Source: W-Chloroflexi-9 sp045863195 (GTDB lineage: Bacteria > Chloroflexota > Dehalococcoidia > UBA2979). From it: a stretch of 64,000 bases of DNA. A model generated the notes under the pieces. It had not been told where the DNA came from. It made no database searches and saw only the letters and a program-made list of their open reading frames with translations. The number at the start of each line of letters is the position of its first letter. Within the stretch, counting starts at the first letter, position 1. Location of the stretch: positions 1 to 64,000 of the forward strand of contig BTUI01000010.1 in assembly GCA_045863195.1 (NCBI GenBank), given 5' to 3'. Shown one piece after another: positions 7,966 to 16,185 of the stretch. Both the position numbers and the translations under genes were made by a program.

Positions 7966-9216
7966 ATGGCCGCGACCGTTACCGCCCCCGCCGCGCCGCG
8001 CCGCCCCGTTAGCCGGGGTGTTGGTGTTCCGGTCGCGGTGATTGTCGGGCTGGTCGCCGTCTACCTCGTGGCCGCGAGGGCCGGCGGGGCGCTTCCGGCG
8101 TTCTGGGTGGTGGGGCTGGCGTTCGGCTTCATCGTGCAGCGCAGCCGGCTCTGCTTCACGTCCGCGTTCCGCGACCTGTTCCTGATGGGGCAGGGGCGCA
8201 CGATGCGCGGCATCCTGGTCGGCCTGGGCGTCGCCACGCTCGGCTTCTCCATGATCATGTCGACGATCATCCCGAACCCGGGCGCCGGCTTCCTTCCGAA
8301 CGACGCGCACATCCTGCCGCTGGGCATCGCCACGGTGGCCGGCGGGCTGATGTTTGGCTTCGGGATGGTGGTCGCCGGCGGCTGCGTCTCCGGCGCGCTG
8401 TACCGCATGGGCGAGGGCTACGTCGCCTCCTGGGTGGCGATCGCCGGCGTGATGATCGGCCTGTACGGCCTGAACCGGACGTGGAACTGGTGGTGGGACC
8501 GCTCCATCAGCACGGACGCGTTCGTCTGGCTGCCCACCGACCTCGGCTACGGCTCCTCGATTGCCCTCACCATCGTCGCGCTGGCGGCGTCTTACCTCGG
8601 GGTGCTGTGGTGGGAGCGGCGCGCCTCCGGGAACATGCCCTCGATTCCGATCAAGCGCCGTGAGCCGCCCCCGCCGACGACGGTGGGCGACGACGTGCGC
8701 GTGATCGGACGCCGGATCTTCCGCCAGGAGTGGAGCCCGCTGACCGGCGCGGTCGCGCTCGCGCTGCTGAACGTGCTGCTCTTCATCCGCTACCGCCCGC
8801 TGGGCGTGGTCGGCGAGGTCTCCCGCTGGTCCAGCGACATCGCGGACCGCCTCGGCGCGGGCGTGGGCACCCTGAAGGGCCTCGACGGTCTCGCCGGCTG
8901 CGCGCCGGTGCTGGCGGAGGGCGCGTCCTGGTTCACGGATGCGTTCATGTTGAACACCGGCATCATCGCCGGATCGTTCACGGCGGCGATCCTCGCGCGC
9001 GAGTTCCGGATCCGCGCGCCGCGGTCGCCTCGGCGGTACCTGCAGTCGCTCGGCGGTGGCGTGATCATGGGGTACGGCGCTGGGCTGGGCCTGGGCTGCA
9101 CGATCGGTGCGTTCTTCTCCGCCGTCCCGTCGCTCGCGCTCAACGGCTGGGTGTACGCGGTCGCCCTCGCGGGTGGCGCCTACCTGGGCGTGCAGGTGAT
9201 CCGGCGGTTCCCATGA
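7966..9216 (+). CDS. YeeE/YedE-family sulfur (thiosulfate-type) transporter
   Basis: 416 residues and about nine or ten hydrophobic segments. Family marks are the repeated glycine-rich half-units and conserved cysteines: SRLCFTSAFRD near 60, VVAGGCVSGALYRMGEGY near 145, LAGCAP near 310 and LGLGCTIGAFFS near 370. Members such as TsuA pass thiosulfate through the membrane using these cysteines. The ATGA overlap with the next gene and the downstream TusA and rhodanese genes support a role in importing reduced sulfur for sulfur-carrier proteins. The exact substrate is inferred. Confidence 0.92.
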   Translation: MAATVTAPAAPRRPVSRGVGVPVAVIVGLVAVYLVAARAGGALPAFWVVGLAFGFIVQRSRLCFTSAFRDLFLMGQGRTMRGILVGLGVATLGFSMIMSTIIPNPGAGFLPNDAHILPLGIATVAGGLMFGFGMVVAGGCVSGALYRMGEGYVASWVAIAGVMIGLYGLNRTWNWWWDRSISTDAFVWLPTDLGYGSSIALTIVALAASYLGVLWWERRASGNMPSIPIKRREPPPPTTVGDDVRVIGRRIFRQEWSPLTGAVALALLNVLLFIRYRPLGVVGEVSRWSSDIADRLGAGVGTLKGLDGLAGCAPVLAEGASWFTDAFMLNTGIIAGSFTAAILAREFRIRAPRSPRRYLQSLGGGVIMGYGAGLGLGCTIGAFFSAVPSLALNGWVYAVALAGGAYLGVQVIRRFP

Positions 9217-9512
9217 CGGCCACACCCCCGACCGAGGCCGAACCCCGCACCTTCGACCTCCGTGGCATCGCGATCACGGAGCTGCTCCCGCAGGCGGAGG
9301 TGGCGATGACCGCCGCCGCCGAGGGTGCGGTGCGGGTGCTGACCGACCAGGAGGTCGTGGTGAAGTACGTCACCCCGACCGCCGCAACTCGTGGACTCCG
9401 ATGCCGCTTCGGTCCCCCGAAGGATGGCGTCTGGCGTATCGACCTGTCACCGCGGGAACCTCGGCCGGAGCGGCCGGCGGACGCCGCGGATGGGAATGGA
9501 GGGAACGGATGA
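9213..9512 (+). CDS. TusA-fold protein lacking the CPxP motif
   Basis: 99 residues. The start FDLRGIAITELLPQ aligns with the TusA pattern (LDxRGxxCPxP), but the catalytic Cys and both prolines are missing. The C-terminal half (GLRCRFGPPKDGVWRIDL) matches the TusA strand order. It overlaps the transporter stop and the start of a normal TusA by 4 bp each, so the three proteins are made together. It may be a structural partner of the active TusA or of the transporter's cytoplasmic face (inference). It ends in a polar tail rich in Pro, Asp and Gly. Confidence 0.75.
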   Translation: MTATPPTEAEPRTFDLRGIAITELLPQAEVAMTAAAEGAVRVLTDQEVVVKYVTPTAATRGLRCRFGPPKDGVWRIDLSPREPRPERPADAADGNGGNG

Positions 9513-9748
9513 CCCAGCAGGACGTGCCCGTGCTCGACGTGCGAGGGGAGATCTGTCCGTACCCCATGTTGCGCACCAACCGCGAACTGGATGAGGTCCG
9601 GCCCGGCATCGCCGCGCTGGACGTGATCACCGACCACCCGCCGGCACTCTCGACGATCCCGCCGGAGGCGATGAAGCGCGGCTACGGCTGCGAAATCGAA
9701 GAGATCGACGATGGGGAGTGGCGCATCCGCATCTTCAAAGACGAATAG
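9509..9748 (+). CDS. TusA-family sulfur carrier protein
   Basis: 79 residues, the usual length. LDVRGEICPYPMLRT carries the catalytic Cys16 in CPYP, and the rest has the two-layer alpha/beta TusA pattern. TusA accepts sulfane sulfur as a persulfide and passes it on for thiolation or sulfur oxidation. It follows a YeeE/YedE transporter, a pairing found in many bacteria, and precedes a rhodanese that could load or unload it. Confidence 0.93.
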   Translation: MTQQDVPVLDVRGEICPYPMLRTNRELDEVRPGIAALDVITDHPPALSTIPPEAMKRGYGCEIEEIDDGEWRIRIFKDE

Positions 9749-9800
9749 ACCCGACGCCGAGCGAACACACCGGCCCGTTGAGGGCTAGCAGGAGATTCCG

Positions 9801-10850
9801 ATGACTGTCCGAACACACCCACTCACACGCCGGCCGTCGCGCCGATGGCTCCTCGGGGGCCTGGCCGCGCTGGCGGTCCTCGGCGGCGCCGCCTGCGCCT
9901 CGGACGACGAGGCCACGGCCGACCCGACCGCAGCCGCCGGTGCCGCTACTGGTGCGGCCGCCACGGTGGCTGCCGCTGCGCCCGCCGCGGAGGACACCTC
10001 GGGCCTCGCGGAGCGCGGCTACGCGGAGGGCCACCGCCTCGTTTCCGGCGCCTGGCTGGAGGAGCGGCTGACCGACCCGTCGATCGTCATCCTCGACCTG
10101 CGTGACGAAGAGGCGTTCGCGGCTGGTCACATCCCCGGCGCGCGCCTGGTGGTCCCGGGCCCGAACTTCTCGCGGACGGACGAGGCTGGCGTGAAGGGCC
10201 AGATCGGCACGGCGGAGCAGGTGGCGGCCGCGCTGAGCGCTGCCGGCGTGACGCCCGACCAGACCGTCGTCCTGTACGACGGCAACAGCAGCCTCTGGGC
10301 CGCCCGCGCGCTCTGGGTGCTGGACGTGTACGGCCACGCTCAGACGCGCATCCTGGACGGCGCCTGGAAGGCCTGGGCCGCGGAGAACCGCCCCACCACC
10401 ACGGAACCGACCGCGGTGACGGCCAGCACCTACGCCTTCAGCGGCGCCCCGAACGCGAACATCATCGCGAACTTCGAGGAGCTGGTCTCCGCCATCAACG
10501 ACCCGTCCAAGCTGGTCTGCGACGCCCGCTCCGCGGAGGAGTACGCCGGCCGCGACGTCCGCTCCGCGCAGGGCGGCCACGTCCCCGGCGCCCAGAACGT
10601 GGACTGGACGACGGCGGTGAACGAACAGTCCCAGTTCAAGACGGCGGAGGAACTCGCCGCGGTCTACGAGGGCAAGGTCCTCACCGGCGACACCAACCAG
10701 ACCATCTACGTCTACTGCCAGACCGGCGTGCGCGCGGCGCACACGTGGTTCGTGTTCCACGACCTCCTCGGGTACGAGAACGTGAAGAACTACGACGGCT
10801 CCTGGGAGGAGTACGGCAACCGCCCGGACGCCGTGATCGAGCGCTCCTAA
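9801..10850 (+). CDS. Exported tandem-rhodanese sulfurtransferase (lipoprotein)
   Basis: 349 residues from the ATG behind AGGAG. There is a twin-Arg-like N-terminus (SRRWLLGGL) with lipobox GAAC, then an Ala/Thr-rich linker to about 68 and two rhodanese domains. The first has Asp in the active-site position (LYDGNSSLWAARALW) and is structural. The second has the catalytic Cys in VYCQTGVRAAHTW. This is the thiosulfate:cyanide sulfurtransferase (SseA-like) arrangement, here placed outside the membrane. It probably feeds sulfur to the transporter/TusA system encoded just upstream. A strong terminator follows. Confidence 0.9.
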   Translation: MTVRTHPLTRRPSRRWLLGGLAALAVLGGAACASDDEATADPTAAAGAATGAAATVAAAAPAAEDTSGLAERGYAEGHRLVSGAWLEERLTDPSIVILDLRDEEAFAAGHIPGARLVVPGPNFSRTDEAGVKGQIGTAEQVAAALSAAGVTPDQTVVLYDGNSSLWAARALWVLDVYGHAQTRILDGAWKAWAAENRPTTTEPTAVTASTYAFSGAPNANIIANFEELVSAINDPSKLVCDARSAEEYAGRDVRSAQGGHVPGAQNVDWTTAVNEQSQFKTAEELAAVYEGKVLTGDTNQTIYVYCQTGVRAAHTWFVFHDLLGYENVKNYDGSWEEYGNRPDAVIERS

Positions 10851-10872
10851 TCGGCCCCAGGCTGGTATGACT

Positions 10873-10902
10873 GGAGGGCGGGGGCTAGATCCCCCGCCCT
10901 CC
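10873..10902 (+). terminator. Strong hairpin terminator
   Basis: A perfect 12-bp stem (10873-10884 with 10891-10902) and a 6-nt loop, starting 23 bases after the rhodanese stop. Confidence 0.75.
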
Positions 10903-10930
10903 GCATCCCGGCTGAAGGAACGAGGCGGCG

Positions 10931-11542
10931 ATGGCACCCCGTCCCCGCGATCTGCGGACATTCCCTCCGGTTCGCCGATCGCGGTGGACGGCGGTGGCCG
11001 TCCTCCTCGGAGTCATGGGCACGCTCCTGGTCGCGTGCAGCGATGGGAGCGACGCCCCGCCAGCTACGTCCGGCGAAGGCGAGCGGGGGCCGGTGGAGAT
11101 CCATGTGCGATGGCACGTGGAGAGCGACCTGCCCGCCACGGTCACCGTGCACGAGCCGCCACCCGGCCAGGCCCTGTACGAGGTGCACACCTACGCCGCG
11201 GGCGAGCCTCCCGAAGCCGGTGCGCTGATCGAGGACGGTGTCCTGCACGCTCCGTACGGTGAACCTCGGCGCTTCATCGCCGTCGTGCAGAACGAGTCGG
11301 ACGCGCCGCTGCGATTCTGGGTCACGCCGCATCTGCCGGTCCCCCACCTGGGCGCGGACGGCCTGCTGATGTTCTGCCTCTGCACCGGCGAGTCCTACGA
11401 GGTGCCGGCGGGTGGGACCTGGACGCGGGTGATGGAGTTCGGCGTGACGCGTCGGGCCGGGCTGCAGGGGCCGGTGACCCTGACCCACGTCCTGATCCCG
11501 GGTGACCCGCCGGGTGCCGGACCCACCGGCGCTGCTGACTGA
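10931..11542 (+). CDS. Lipoprotein with Cox11-like CxC copper-binding motif
   Basis: 203 residues. The lipobox Cys is at 36 after a hydrophobic segment (VAVLLGVMGTLLVAC). The mature part is beta-rich. Residues 145-165 read LLMFCLCTGESYEVPAGGT with Cys149-x-Cys151, followed by a strand RVMEFGV. This resembles the KIQCFCF...L.P.E...MPV.F region of the copper chaperone Cox11/CtaG. His134 and His139 are close by. Overall similarity to Cox11 is limited, so I call it a candidate extracytoplasmic Cu(I) binder. It precedes a TlpA-type thioredoxin that could keep the CxC reduced. Confidence 0.6.
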   Translation: MAPRPRDLRTFPPVRRSRWTAVAVLLGVMGTLLVACSDGSDAPPATSGEGERGPVEIHVRWHVESDLPATVTVHEPPPGQALYEVHTYAAGEPPEAGALIEDGVLHAPYGEPRRFIAVVQNESDAPLRFWVTPHLPVPHLGADGLLMFCLCTGESYEVPAGGTWTRVMEFGVTRRAGLQGPVTLTHVLIPGDPPGAGPTGAAD

Positions 11543-11562
11543 ACAAGGAACCGAGGTCCATC

Positions 11563-12123
11563 ATGCCCACCGAGTCACCCCGCGGACGGATCGCTCGCTA
11601 TCTGCTCGTGGCGGCCATCGTCACCGGCATCGCCGGTGTGTTCGTGCAGCGCGAGTTCCTGGCCGAGCCAGACGACGCGCTGGAGCAGGGGCAGGCGCTG
11701 GAGGTCGGGAAGCCGGCGCCTGACTTCACCCTCGAGACCGCCGATGGCACCTTCCGGCTGTCGGAGGCGCGGGGCAAGGTCGTGGTGGTGAACTTCTGGG
11801 CGAGCTGGTGCGTCCCCTGCCAGTACGAGATGCCAGAGTTCCAGGAGGTACACGAAGCGCGCGCTGAGGGGGGCGACTTCCAGATCGTGGCCGTGAACAT
11901 GACCTCCGCCGACACGCGCGCGGAGGCGCTGGCGTTCGTGGAGGCGATGGGACTGACGTTTACCGTGGCGTTCGATGACACGGGCGTGGTGACATCCGGG
12001 TACGGCGTGCTGGGCCTCCCCGCCACGTTCTTCATCGACCGCGAGGGCATCCTGCGCGCGCGCACCTATGGCCCCGTGCTGGGCGAGCGCCTGGCAGAGA
12101 GCATCGCCGCCGCCGGCGGTTGA
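11563..12123 (+). CDS. TlpA/ResA-like membrane-anchored thioredoxin
   Basis: 186 residues. An N-terminal membrane anchor (about 13-29) is followed by a thioredoxin-fold domain (PAPDFTLETADGTFRLSEARG) with the active site WCVPC at Cys83/Cys86 and the cis-Pro segment GLPATFFID. Such proteins reduce disulfides outside the membrane, for cytochrome c heme attachment or copper-chaperone cysteines. It lies 20 bp after the CxC lipoprotein, which suggests the latter. RBS AAGGAACCGAGG. Confidence 0.93.
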   Translation: MPTESPRGRIARYLLVAAIVTGIAGVFVQREFLAEPDDALEQGQALEVGKPAPDFTLETADGTFRLSEARGKVVVVNFWASWCVPCQYEMPEFQEVHEARAEGGDFQIVAVNMTSADTRAEALAFVEAMGLTFTVAFDDTGVVTSGYGVLGLPATFFIDREGILRARTYGPVLGERLAESIAAAGG

Positions 12124-12124
12124 C

Positions 12125-12145
12125 CGGGCCCTCTGACCTGGCCCG
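12125..12145 (+). terminator. Weak hairpin after the thioredoxin gene
   Basis: CGGGCC at 12125-12130 pairs with GGCCCG at 12140-12145 across a 9-nt loop directly after the stop codon. Short stem and no T-run. Confidence 0.35.
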
Positions 12146-12181
12146 ATGAGCGCGGCCCGTCCGAGGCGATACGCTTGAGGC

Positions 12182-12919
12182 ATGGGCCGTCGTCGCATCC
12201 CCGCGTGGCTGATCGGCAGCCTGGTGTGGCTGACCGTGGCATGTGGCGCCTCGGACGCGGCTCCCGTGACGGCCACGCCCGCCATCACGCCGGTCGCAAC
12301 GCCGAGCCCCTCGCCCGACCCGACGGAGGAGGCGACCGAGGTCGTGCCGGTGCCGGACATCCGCGTGACGCGGCTCCGCATCCCCTCGGTCGGGATCGAT
12401 GCGCCGGTGGGCGAGAGCCAGGTCGTCCCGAACGATGCACCGCCACCGCCGGGGTGCGATCCGGCTCCGCCCGGTCAGACGACGTTGACGGTGCCACCGC
12501 AGGGGATCGTCACGCCGGTGGACTCGTTCGACGGGCTGGAGGGACGCGCGTGGTTGTTTGGCCACAGCCGCTGGCAGGGTGAGCCAGGGCTGCTGTTCGC
12601 GCTCGCGGATCTCCGCGCCGGCGACGAACTGGTGGTGGACGGGGTGGACCGGCAGACCGGCGAGGCCGTCCTCGATCAGCGCTACGTCGTCGAGGGCATC
12701 TACCTCGCCGACCGCGATTCCGGGCGCGCGCTCGTGACGGGCGAGGCGGCCGCGGCGCCCTCCGTGATCCTCCAGACGAGCGTGCGTGAGAGCGGCGAGG
12801 GCCGCCCGTGGATCTTCGACCGCGAGGCGCTGACGGCCTCCGCCTCGAACCTGGTCGAGGGCGACCTGGACGACCCCTGCAAGTACCTCTTGCTCTTCGT
12901 GGTGGCGCGGGCCGCCTGA
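12182..12919 (+). CDS. Sortase-like lipoprotein lacking the catalytic cysteine
   Basis: 245 residues. Lipobox VAC with Cys21, a Thr/Pro-rich linker to about 58, then a class E/F-like sortase fold: IPSVGIDAPVGES, WLFGHS with the expected catalytic His128, LRAGDELVV and a late strand VILQT. In sortases the next residue is the catalytic Cys (LxTC); here it is Ser200 (QTS). An Arg follows at 209. The protein may be a non-catalytic binding homologue or use an altered mechanism. The surface-protein repeat gene at 12963-13910 lies convergent to it. Confidence 0.75.
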   Translation: MGRRRIPAWLIGSLVWLTVACGASDAAPVTATPAITPVATPSPSPDPTEEATEVVPVPDIRVTRLRIPSVGIDAPVGESQVVPNDAPPPPGCDPAPPGQTTLTVPPQGIVTPVDSFDGLEGRAWLFGHSRWQGEPGLLFALADLRAGDELVVDGVDRQTGEAVLDQRYVVEGIYLADRDSGRALVTGEAAAAPSVILQTSVRESGEGRPWIFDREALTASASNLVEGDLDDPCKYLLLFVVARAA

Positions 12920-12962
12920 TGTGAGGCCGCCGGCGCGAGCGCCGACGAGGGCCTCGCGAGAC

Positions 12963-13910
12963 TCATTTGATCCGCAGCCAGCCGAAGAACACCTCCATCG
13001 GTGCGGGGCGGCCCACCGCCGCCGTGATCGCGCGCTCGTTCTGGGCGGCGGCGGTCTGCGTCAGCGCGCTCATCGTCGCGTACCTCGTCGCGGCCTGCTG
13101 CATCTGCAGCCGGAGTGCCGCGCGAGGGTTGGCGACCGCGGGGAGCGTGCTCTGCTCGCGGCTCAGGATGACGGAGCGGCGCTTGAGGCCGGGCGGGAGT
13201 AGCGCGGGCATTCGGATGTCGTCCGCCGAGCGGTCCGCGAGACCCGGCGGGAGCTCTCCCTCGTCCTTGTGTGCGAGCCCGGGAGGCAGCGAGGTCACGA
13301 TGCTCCAGCCCGGCGGCAGCGCACTGGATGGCTTTCCGGGGCTGCCGCTCGCGGCGCTGCCGTTTCCGTTGCCATTGGCGCTGCCGGCGTTTCCGTTGCC
13401 ATTGGCGCTGCCGGCGTTGCTGCTGCCGTTGTCATTGGCGGCGCTGCTGTTGCCGTTGCCACTGGCGGCGTTGCTGCTGCCGTTGCCGCTGGCGGCGTTG
13501 CTGTTGCCGTTGCCGCTGGTTGCGCTGCCGCTTTCGGTGCCCGTGGCCGTGCTGCCCGGGTCGCCATTGCCTGAGTGGCCGTTGCCAGCGTTGTTACTGG
13601 GCGAGTCCGTGCTGCCGATCCCAGAGTTGCCGGGCACGGTCGGAGAGGTGGACGTGGAGGTGCCGGTGCCGGTCGTGATCGGCGGGACCGGTGGCGTGAC
13701 CGATGCCCCCCTGCCCGGCTTCGGAGCCTTCCCCTTCAGCGCGCCCGAGTAGGGCGGCCAACCGGGATTCGTCGGGGCCGGTTTCCCAGCGGGCCTGGCG
13801 GCCTTGCCGGGGCCGTTCTTGCCGGCTCCCTTCGCCTTGCTCAAGGCGAGGCTGGTCGGTGGTAGCGCCATCATCCCGAATGCGGACACGGGCTTCTCGA
13901 AGCGTGGCAT
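12963..13910 (-). CDS. Low-complexity Gly/Asn/Ser repeat protein with LPPGL motifs
   Basis: 315 residues from ATG 13910, preceded by GGAGGGG (an ATG 18 bp further up lacks this). The middle is a Gly-Ser-Thr-Asn region with about six 9-residue units of the form GNGxSNAAS. It is followed by three PPGL/PPGW segments and a helical C-terminus (RLQMQQAATRYATMSALTQTAAAQNERA). There is no clear signal peptide or known domain. The composition suggests an extended spacer or structural protein. The gene strand is supported by the ribosome site and by codon-level coherence of the non-repeat ends. Function unknown. Confidence 0.65.
   Translation of the reverse strand: MPRFEKPVSAFGMMALPPTSLALSKAKGAGKNGPGKAARPAGKPAPTNPGWPPYSGALKGKAPKPGRGASVTPPVPPITTGTGTSTSTSPTVPGNSGIGSTDSPSNNAGNGHSGNGDPGSTATGTESGSATSGNGNSNAASGNGSSNAASGNGNSSAANDNGSSNAGSANGNGNAGSANGNGNGSAASGSPGKPSSALPPGWSIVTSLPPGLAHKDEGELPPGLADRSADDIRMPALLPPGLKRRSVILSREQSTLPAVANPRAALRLQMQQAATRYATMSALTQTAAAQNERAITAAVGRPAPMEVFFGWLRIK
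13356..13523 (-). repeat. 27-bp tandem repeats inside the repeat protein gene
   Basis: About six degenerate in-frame 27-bp units encode GNGxSNAAS-type nonapeptides. Unit length is a multiple of three, so copy changes would keep the frame. It is not a CRISPR array: there are no spacers and the repeat is coding. Confidence 0.7.
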
Positions 13911-14051
13911 GGTGGATTCCCCTCCCACGTAGCCGGATTCTCTCCAGTTATCGGCTCGGTTCGGGCGTTTCTGAAGGGGACGTCAGGGTGTTTCCGCTGC
14001 GGAAGCGGGAGGACCTGTCGATAGTTGTGGGCTCGCTGGCTGGCGCGCCTG

Positions 14052-15110
14052 CTATTCGGGACTGAGTTGGGCTGTCTCGATGGCGTACACGAAGCCATCC
14101 CGGCCCCCGAAGTAGGTGATGCCCGCTGCCTCGTCCACGGTCGGAGCGCCGCGCACGGGCTCGTTCGTGCGGTAGCGCCAGCGTCGCTCCCCACTGGCGA
14201 GGTCGATGCCGTGGACCTCGCCGGTGTGCATCCCGGCGACGACGAGGCCGTCCCCCACGCCGAAGGTGACCACGAGCGCCTCCGAGGTGTAGCGCCAGCG
14301 GATCGTGCCGGTGGTGCGGTCCAGCGCGACGAGGTCCGGGCTGGCGTCCACGACCACCACATCGCCGGCAACCACGATCGGCTCGCGGGACGGTTCGCCG
14401 GTCACCGTCCGCCACGCCTCGACGCCGTCCGGTGCGATGGCGACGACGTGTGGGTCGGGTGCCGCGATGAGCGTGCCCCCGGCATCCAGGACCGGCCCAG
14501 CGAAGGTGGTGCCGAGTGCGCGCGTCTCCCGAAGGGTGCCGGTGGCCGGGTCGATGAGGTGGAGCCGGCCGCCGAGGTCGCCGGCCGCGATCAGGCCTCC
14601 GACGGCGGCCAGGCCAGCCTCCAGGCTGCTTCCGACATCGGTACGCCACACCTCGACGCCGTCTCCCAGCGTGAGCGCGACCACCGTGCGGTCGCGGGTG
14701 GTGACGGCCATGAGGCCGTCGACGACGAGCGGCGCGGCGTTCGCGCGCAGTCCGTCCGCTTCCCACAACACCGCACCGTCGAGGCTGACCGCCACGACGC
14801 CGCCCGCGTCCGTGCGCGCGATCACCCGGCTGCCATCGGTCCGGAGCGCGCCCCGCGGAGGGGAGCCGACCGGTGCGCGCCACCGCACCGCCCCGGTGAC
14901 GGGGTCGAGTGCGAGGAGGTTGCCCGCCTCGGTGCCGGCGTAGAGCGCGCCTGCGGCGAGGAGCGGCCCGGCGCTGACGGGTGCGCCAAGGTCGGCGCGC
15001 CACACCGTCGGCGGGCCGCCGTCTCGTGCGAGGACGGCGATGGTCACGACGGCGGCGAGGAGCAGCACGCCCAGCGCGATGAACGTCTCGCGGAGGCTGA
15101 CGGCACCCAT
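14052..15110 (-). CDS. Membrane-anchored PQQ-like beta-propeller protein
   Basis: 352 residues. One N-terminal membrane anchor (about 9-28) is followed by seven or eight repeated blades of the PQQ/BamB type (LLALDPVTGAVRWRAPVG, VVAVSLDGAVLWEADG, HLIDPATGTLRE, LVALDRTTGTIRWRYTS, HGIDLASGERRWRYR). No dehydrogenase catalytic residues are evident, so it is more likely a scaffold, like BamB, than a quinoprotein enzyme. It is divergent from phnC across a 217-bp region. Confidence 0.85.
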   Translation of the reverse strand: MGAVSLRETFIALGVLLLAAVVTIAVLARDGGPPTVWRADLGAPVSAGPLLAAGALYAGTEAGNLLALDPVTGAVRWRAPVGSPPRGALRTDGSRVIARTDAGGVVAVSLDGAVLWEADGLRANAAPLVVDGLMAVTTRDRTVVALTLGDGVEVWRTDVGSSLEAGLAAVGGLIAAGDLGGRLHLIDPATGTLRETRALGTTFAGPVLDAGGTLIAAPDPHVVAIAPDGVEAWRTVTGEPSREPIVVAGDVVVVDASPDLVALDRTTGTIRWRYTSEALVVTFGVGDGLVVAGMHTGEVHGIDLASGERRWRYRTNEPVRGAPTVDEAAGITYFGGRDGFVYAIETAQLSPE

Positions 15111-15140
15111 CGGACGAGGATGGCGGTGCGATCCGTGGGC

Positions 15141-15180
15141 GTCCTTAACCGCGGCAGAACCTGCGGACGTTCCTTAACCC
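15141..15180 (+). promoter_or_regulatory. Candidate Pho-box-like direct repeats upstream of phnC
   Basis: CCTTAACC occurs at 15143-15150 and again at 15172-15179. Between them, AGAACC starts 11 bp after the first TTAACC. Tandem TTAAC-like units with an 11-bp period resemble PhoP/PhoB sites, which would fit phosphate control of phosphonate uptake. The match is loose and no clear -10 box was found. Confidence 0.3.
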
Positions 15181-15327
15181 ACCTTTGCCATGCCCCTGAC
15201 CCGCCGTTGATCTGGCGGTCCCGGGCGCGTGCCATCTTCGACTCGTCGGGTGCGCGTCCGCGCGCCCCGTTCTCCCCGAACGCGAAGCGCGGCTGCGGCG
15301 ATGCCGCCCGAGCGCGAGAGGCTGGAC

Positions 15328-16185
15328 ATGCTCACGATCAAGAACCTGAGCCATGTGTACCCCAACGGGTACCAGGCGCTGAAATCGGTCGACTTCTCGC
15401 TCAAGCAGGGCGAGGTGGTCGCCATCATCGGCCGGTCAGGTGCCGGCAAGTCCACCCTGCTCCGGTGCATCAACGGCCTGGAGCGCGCCGCCTCCGGGAC
15501 GCTGGTGGTGGACGGTGTCGACCTGATGTCGGCCGGAACCTCCGAGGTACGCGCGCTCCAGTCGCGCGTCGGATTCATCTGGCAGGAATACAACCTCATC
15601 GAGCGCCTGTCGGTGATGAACAACGTCCTGGCCGGACGGCTGGGGCGGAACCAGAGCCGCGCGACGTGGGGCTTCCACTTCACGCAGGAGGACCGCGAGA
15701 TCGCGGTGAACGCGCTGGAGCGCGTGAACATGCTCCACCGCGCGAAGTTCCGCGCGGACCGGCTCTCCGGCGGCGAGAAGCAGCGCGTGGGCATTGCGCG
15801 CGCGGTCGCACAGCAGCCCTCGCTCATCCTCGCGGACGAGCCGGTCGCGTCGCTGGACCCCGAACTCGCCGAGCAGGTGATGGCGGACCTGGTGCGCGTC
15901 GCCCGCGAGGCGGGCGTCGCCACGCTGATCAACATCCACGACGTCGAACTCGCGACGCAGTTCTGCGACCGGATGGTCGCGATCGCGCAGGGGACCGTGG
16001 TCTACGACGGCCCCGCCTCCGGCCTGACGGACGAGGTCCTCAACCGCACGTATCGCTTCGACCGGTCGCCGAAGGTCTACGGCCGCACGGTCATGCGCGA
16101 GGCCGTCGCCGCGGCGTCCCGGCTCGACGAGGAGGCCGAGCGGCTCCTCCGCGAAGTCGACCGCAAGGTGGGGAGCAACGTCTAA
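15328..16185 (+). CDS. phnC: Phosphonate ABC transporter ATP-binding protein PhnC
   Basis: 285 residues from the ATG behind GAGAGG; longer upstream reading is possible but starts in non-conserved sequence. Walker A GRSGAGKST near 38, signature LSGGEKQRVGIARA, Walker B LILADEPVASLD and the switch His (NIHDVELA) are all present. The extra HFTQEDREIAVNALERVNM region is typical of PhnC. It powers uptake of phosphonates through PhnE with PhnD. The stop and the phnE start share one base (TAATG). Confidence 0.95.
   Translation: MLTIKNLSHVYPNGYQALKSVDFSLKQGEVVAIIGRSGAGKSTLLRCINGLERAASGTLVVDGVDLMSAGTSEVRALQSRVGFIWQEYNLIERLSVMNNVLAGRLGRNQSRATWGFHFTQEDREIAVNALERVNMLHRAKFRADRLSGGEKQRVGIARAVAQQPSLILADEPVASLDPELAEQVMADLVRVAREAGVATLINIHDVELATQFCDRMVAIAQGTVVYDGPASGLTDEVLNRTYRFDRSPKVYGRTVMREAVAAASRLDEEAERLLREVDRKVGSNV

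Noticed and set aside
13356..13523. Possible CRISPR or minisatellite
   Set aside because: Units are adjacent without spacers, 27 bp long and keep a coding frame.
14025..16184. Upstream in-frame extension of phnE through the beta-propeller and phnC regions
   Set aside because: It runs antisense to the propeller and out of frame with phnC; the conserved PhnE protein begins at the TAATG overlap.
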